IMG/VR virus record: IMGVR_UViG_3300034019_001720
Location: 1-21,744 of that record
Strand: one strand, 5' to 3'
Origin: a virus
Length of the DNA stretch: 21,744 nt
Under the pieces are notes generated by a model, which made no database searches, was not told where the DNA came from, and worked only from the letters and a program-made list of their open reading frames with translations. Made by a program: the position numbers and the translations under genes. This document shows positions 21,553 to 21,744 of the stretch, piece after piece. How positions within the stretch are numbered: the first letter of the stretch is position 1; every line of letters starts with the position of its first letter.

Positions 21553-21744
21553 GATGCCTGAGTCGCGCGTCGCGTACTCGCCAGGCGTTTTGCGCGACCT
21601 GACCAAGGCGCTCAACGCGGTGCTGCCGATGTTCTCGACGACGATCGAGATGATTGAGGTACCGCAGGGCGACGTGCGCGTACTGCCGCCAGAGATGGTC
21701 CGGTACCTCGCGATGGTGCAACAGGCCGCTACGGACTACGGCCT
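21473..21744 (+). CDS. Head-module gene, 5' part (runs off the window)
   Basis: ATG 21473 has GGAGGAGGT nine bases or less upstream, inside the portal gene, and the frame stays open to the last base (90 complete codons). It begins MPKSPEMELLQVARQRDRALEA and continues with predicted helices (SPGVLRDLTKALNAVLPMF) and a short strand region. Scaffold, capsid-assembly or unknown head proteins usually follow the portal, but no family is recognised. The 80-base overlap with the disordered portal tail is long for this genome. Confidence 0.7.
   Translation, partial: MPKSPEMELLQVARQRDRALEASMASEMPESRVAYSPGVLRDLTKALNAVLPMFSTTIEMIEVPQGDVRVLPPEMVRYLAMVQQAATDYG

Noticed and set aside
1-21744. CRISPR array, tRNA, rRNA, integrase or insertion sequence
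   Set aside because: No regularly spaced repeats, cloverleaf, recombinase motifs or transposase were seen on either strand.

Overview
The window is a stretch of a GC-rich tailed-phage genome (Caudoviricetes). It has packed, mostly co-directional genes with 1-4 bp stop/start overlaps, a large terminase, a portal protein, virion proteins, an endolysin, a primase-helicase and two homing endonucleases. It contains no bacterial housekeeping genes, tRNAs, rRNAs or integrase. The host cannot be read from the sequence. Two promoter-like elements with TANNNT -10 boxes placed 6 bp before an ATG would suit a high-GC host that uses leaderless mRNAs, but this is weak inference.

Layout, left to right. (1) 1-9277, virion module on +: the end of one virion gene, a 242-aa virion protein, then three genes of 224, 598 and 1293 aa. 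Their order and sizes match the internal (ejection) core proteins gp14-gp15-gp16 of T7-like podophages. Two small beta-rich structural genes follow, with a GIY-YIG homing endonuclease wedged between them. (2) 9286-10479, lysis module on +: a small unknown, a one-span membrane/coiled-coil protein (holin-like), a small basic protein and an M15 peptidase endolysin. (3) 10469-11425, a leftward operon of four small coupled genes ending in a 43-aa membrane peptide that runs into the endolysin tail to tail. (4) 11426-11669, a divergent control region packed with palindromes. (5) 11670-15088 on +: a ribbon-helix-helix-like regulator and a 990-aa primase-like/zinc/helicase replication protein. (6) 15140-16653 on +: a duplicated promoter-operator block, an AT-richer cargo gene, an NrdR-like zinc-ribbon protein, a degenerate DnaQ-like exonuclease fold and a 73-aa unknown. 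(7) 16650-21744 on +: a beta-class DNA methyltransferase containing an HNH endonuclease gene in another frame, then terminase large subunit, portal and the start of one more head-module gene. The capsid genes must lie beyond the right edge.

How it may work together. The terminase and portal package DNA, the three core proteins probably form the ejection apparatus, and the membrane protein and M15 peptidase probably lyse the host. The 990-aa protein should open and prime the origin. The operator-like word CTACCGGTAG occurs in the divergent control region and twice (once with a variant partner) in each of two copies of a 69-bp block before the cargo and zinc-ribbon genes. One phage regulator could therefore link these units. 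The 124-aa RHH-like protein and the zinc-ribbon protein are the candidates.

Most notable signals: the HNH gene nested out of frame inside an intact methyltransferase frame; two AT-rich stem-loops in opposite orientation that bracket the replication genes; a 12-bp stem that would hide a start codon directly downstream of a promoter-like element, resembling the T4 gene e arrangement; and the duplicated leaderless promoter block with a relic mini-ORF.
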